Shown in pieces: positions 14,150 through 15,929 of a DNA stretch of 15,929 bases. Origin of the DNA: Gammaproteobacteria bacterium (GTDB lineage Bacteria > Pseudomonadota > Gammaproteobacteria > Pseudomonadales > Litorivicinaceae); NCBI GenBank assembly GCA_002717305.1, contig PBDH01000012.1, forward strand, positions 1 to 15,929, given 5' to 3'. Both the position numbers and the translations under genes were made by a program. The notes below the pieces were generated by a model. That model was not told where the DNA came from. It did no database searches and saw nothing but the letters and a program-made list of their open reading frames with translations. The first letter of the stretch is position 1. The number at the start of each line of letters is the position of its first letter.

Positions 14150-14791
14150 CTAATTGCTCGGAGGCAATACCTGATCATCGATGATCGGATAACACAGAGC
14201 GTCACAGGGCTTAAAACGAGGTCCCCCAGAGAACTTGGTAAATGCTGGCAAAAGAAGCAACCGTCTGTTTTGAACAGCAAAACATGAACAAACGACGCGA
14301 TCAGTTGCGGCTTTCAGCTCCATCTGAGGATGCACGTGTCCAGCCATTCGATAAACAGATCGGTTATCAGGATGGTGCGCGAGCTCGATACCGTGCCAAT
14401 TGGTGGGCTCCGGATAGATTGAGAAACCAAGCTTCGTTGCAATTGAATGCGCGTCTCGATCGTGATTACCTAGAATCACTTTGAGCGTGGCCTGCGGTCT
14501 TCGTAATATATCGATCCAACAATCCATCTGGTTATGCGTAATCGATCGTGGATGATGAAATAGATCACCGAGGACCCACACCGTGTCGCTCTCTGTATCG
14601 TTGATTGCATCGACTAATCGGTCAAGATCATGAAACTCCCCACCATCTGGCACAGGAATTCCAGATTGTCGGAAATGTGCTCCTTTCCCAAGATGAAGAT
14701 CGCTGAGGAACAGTGTATGAGTCTTCGGATGAAACAAGGTCCGATCAGCTCGTGCCATGAATTGGTTCTCACCGAACTCAATCGGTTGCAT
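14150..14791 (-). CDS. pdeM: Ligase-associated DNA damage response phosphoesterase PdeM
   Basis: This is a calcineurin-like metallophosphoesterase of 213 residues. All metal-binding motifs are present: LSDLHLGK (D31, H33), GDLFHH (D76), GNHD (108-111), AHHP (H139) and GHVHP (H152, H154). The late PAFTKFSGG segment (182-190) is characteristic of the PdeM subgroup. Its usual neighbours are an ATP-dependent DNA ligase, an Lhr-type helicase and a metallo-beta-lactamase exonuclease. The start at ATG 14791 overlaps the helicase 3' end by 14 bp, with AAGGGG just upstream, so coupling is likely. The role is inferred to be nucleolytic processing in DNA repair; direct biochemical evidence is limited as far as I know. 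Confidence 0.92.
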   Translation of the reverse strand: MQPIEFGENQFMARADRTLFHPKTHTLFLSDLHLGKGAHFRQSGIPVPDGGEFHDLDRLVDAINDTESDTVWVLGDLFHHPRSITHNQMDCWIDILRRPQATLKVILGNHDRDAHSIATKLGFSIYPEPTNWHGIELAHHPDNRSVYRMAGHVHPQMELKAATDRVVCSCFAVQNRRLLLLPAFTKFSGGPRFKPCDALCYPIIDDQVLPPSN

Positions 14792-15929
14792 TAAAGCCCC
14801 TTGTCAGACGCGCCATGCGGTCGGCAACTGTTTCAGTCGATAATCTGGCACTCAATCTATCGATTACTAGCGGCAACGCAAGTGGTGATGGTTGGCCAAT
14901 TGCCTCTACGGTGAGTCTGCGCTGGGTAAGTATTTCAAGTGTCGTCTCAAGTCGTTTAATATCAAACTCGTCCCGTAATACGTCGTATTTGGCCTGATCT
15001 AGCAGGACATGCGTTGGATCATACTGACTTAGAACGTCGTAAAGGAGCCCAGCTGATGTCTGCAACATACGTAATGACTTTTGACGACCGGGATAGCCCT
15101 CGAAAATTAAACCTGAAATTCGAGCAGTGGCACGAAACTGACGCTTTACTAATTCGGATAAATTCAATGCCCGTTCGAGATCGATACTAACCTTCTTCGG
15201 GCTGATAATCGCCTCCCAACACCCAATACAGCGATCGAGGGGCTCGGCCTCTGGACTTAATATTTCTATGCCATAGTCGTTGACAGTCACAGTGAGGGTT
15301 GCTGGGAGTCGTTCAGTGATCCGCGTAGCGATTAATGGTCCTAACGCCTGATGGACCAACCACCCCGCGAATGGGTAAAGGCACAAGTGATAACCGTCGC
15401 GCGTCTTAAAACGCTCCCCAAGTGTCACATCTTGGCGTGGGCAATGGCTTATATGGCCTTGAATATCAGCGGTTTTAAGCAGAGCGTTGGCGAGCCACTC
15501 TTTGTTTTGAATACGCTCGGACAAAGGTCGCTGTCTTTGAAAGTCCTGCATAACACGGGTGGCAAGCGTTTCGGATAGGGGTAACCGGCCACCCGTCCAC
15601 CGTGGAACTTCGCCACCCCTCCCTGATCGGGCAGCCTTTACGATCAATTCCCCTTCAGATAAGCGCACCATTTCAAGGCGCTTACCAGAGAATCGGAAAA
15701 TATCTCCTGTTTTTAGACGACCAGCGAATGATTCTTCAACTTCGCCAAGGCTTGTACCTCGTCGCATCCTGACTCGGACGTGTGCATGAGAGACTATAGT
15801 ACCGATACCCATACGGTGTCTTCGGGCCATTTGATTGGAGACCAACACGAAACAACCATCCTCGCGTTGTTCAAGGCGCCTATACTCTGGATATATCTTT
15901 AGTGAATTCGACCCCTTCAGTAGTACATT
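14778..15929 (-). CDS. Ligase-associated Lhr-type DEXH helicase, C-terminal part (partial)
   Basis: The frame is open to the right edge (383 residues seen). GTG 15848 is internal, because YPEYRRLEQREDGCFVLVSN upstream of it continues the domain. Recognisable parts are RRHRMGIGTIVSHAHVRV, the LKTGDIFRFSGKRLEMVRL segment, RGGEVPRWTGGRLPLS, the GYHLCLYPFAGWLVHQAL segment, VNDYGIEILSP, and RQFRATARISGLIFEGYPG with LLYDVLSQYDP. These match the C-terminal (winged-helix and Lhr-associated) regions of the ligase-associated DEXH helicase. The N-terminal RecA-like motor domains lie outside the window. Lhr helicases unwind DNA 3' to 5' and act in DNA repair. The stop overlaps the pdeM start by 14 bp. 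Confidence 0.93.
   Translation of the reverse strand, partial: NVLLKGSNSLKIYPEYRRLEQREDGCFVLVSNQMARRHRMGIGTIVSHAHVRVRMRRGTSLGEVEESFAGRLKTGDIFRFSGKRLEMVRLSEGELIVKAARSGRGGEVPRWTGGRLPLSETLATRVMQDFQRQRPLSERIQNKEWLANALLKTADIQGHISHCPRQDVTLGERFKTRDGYHLCLYPFAGWLVHQALGPLIATRITERLPATLTVTVNDYGIEILSPEAEPLDRCIGCWEAIISPKKVSIDLERALNLSELVKRQFRATARISGLIFEGYPGRQKSLRMLQTSAGLLYDVLSQYDPTHVLLDQAKYDVLRDEFDIKRLETTLEILTQRRLTVEAIGQPSPLALPLVIDRLSARLSTETVADRMARLTRGFNATD

Noticed and set aside
15848..15850. GTG 15848 as a true start of the last gene
   Set aside because: The frame continues upstream to the window edge with residues that belong to the same helicase domain.

Overview
The window looks like a chromosomal segment of a gammaproteobacterium, probably one without a DnaC-type helicase loader. 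It carries the distal end of the division and cell wall cluster in the classic order ftsQ-ftsA-ftsZ-lpxC. This is followed by a divergent dciA (DUF721), then secA, argJ and a mutT-type Nudix gene, an order I know from Pseudomonas-like gammaproteobacteria. LpxC and the PlsC-type acyltransferase indicate a Gram-negative envelope. There is no sign of a prophage, insertion sequence, CRISPR array, rRNA or tRNA. GC content is moderate by eye.

Layout. Positions 1-8851 are the conserved block: partial ftsQ, ftsA (GTG start overlapping the ftsQ stop), ftsZ, lpxC (TTG start), dciA on the minus strand overlapping the lpxC 3' end, secA, argJ, and a Nudix hydrolase fused to a degenerate thiamine-phosphate-synthase-like domain. 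Positions 8848-9628 are yacG and coaE on the minus strand. Positions 9629-9806 are a divergent intergenic region holding a long imperfect inverted repeat (9689-9761). Positions 9807-10954 are a DCC-family (DUF393) protein and a lysophospholipid acyltransferase on the plus strand.

From 10947 to the right edge everything is on the minus strand. Read in transcription order from the right edge, it starts with the C-terminal part of a ligase-associated Lhr-type DEXH helicase. Then come pdeM (ligase-associated phosphoesterase), a small exported protein, a 95-residue unknown protein, folM (dihydromonapterin reductase), an HNH endonuclease and a Rhizobium-type L-asparaginase. The first five are joined by overlaps or short gaps and look like one transcription unit.

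The genes are densely packed. All three convergent junctions overlap at their 3' ends (65, 4 and 8 bp), and several same-strand neighbours overlap by 1-20 bp. The most unusual points are the helicase-pdeM unit continuing into two poorly known small genes and folM, the structured element upstream of the DUF393 gene, the antisense overlap of two essential-type genes (lpxC and dciA), and the Nudix/ThiE-like fusion whose second half lacks recognisable catalytic residues. I do not see a clearly new defence or mobile system. The best candidate for something undescribed is the 13373-15929 unit.
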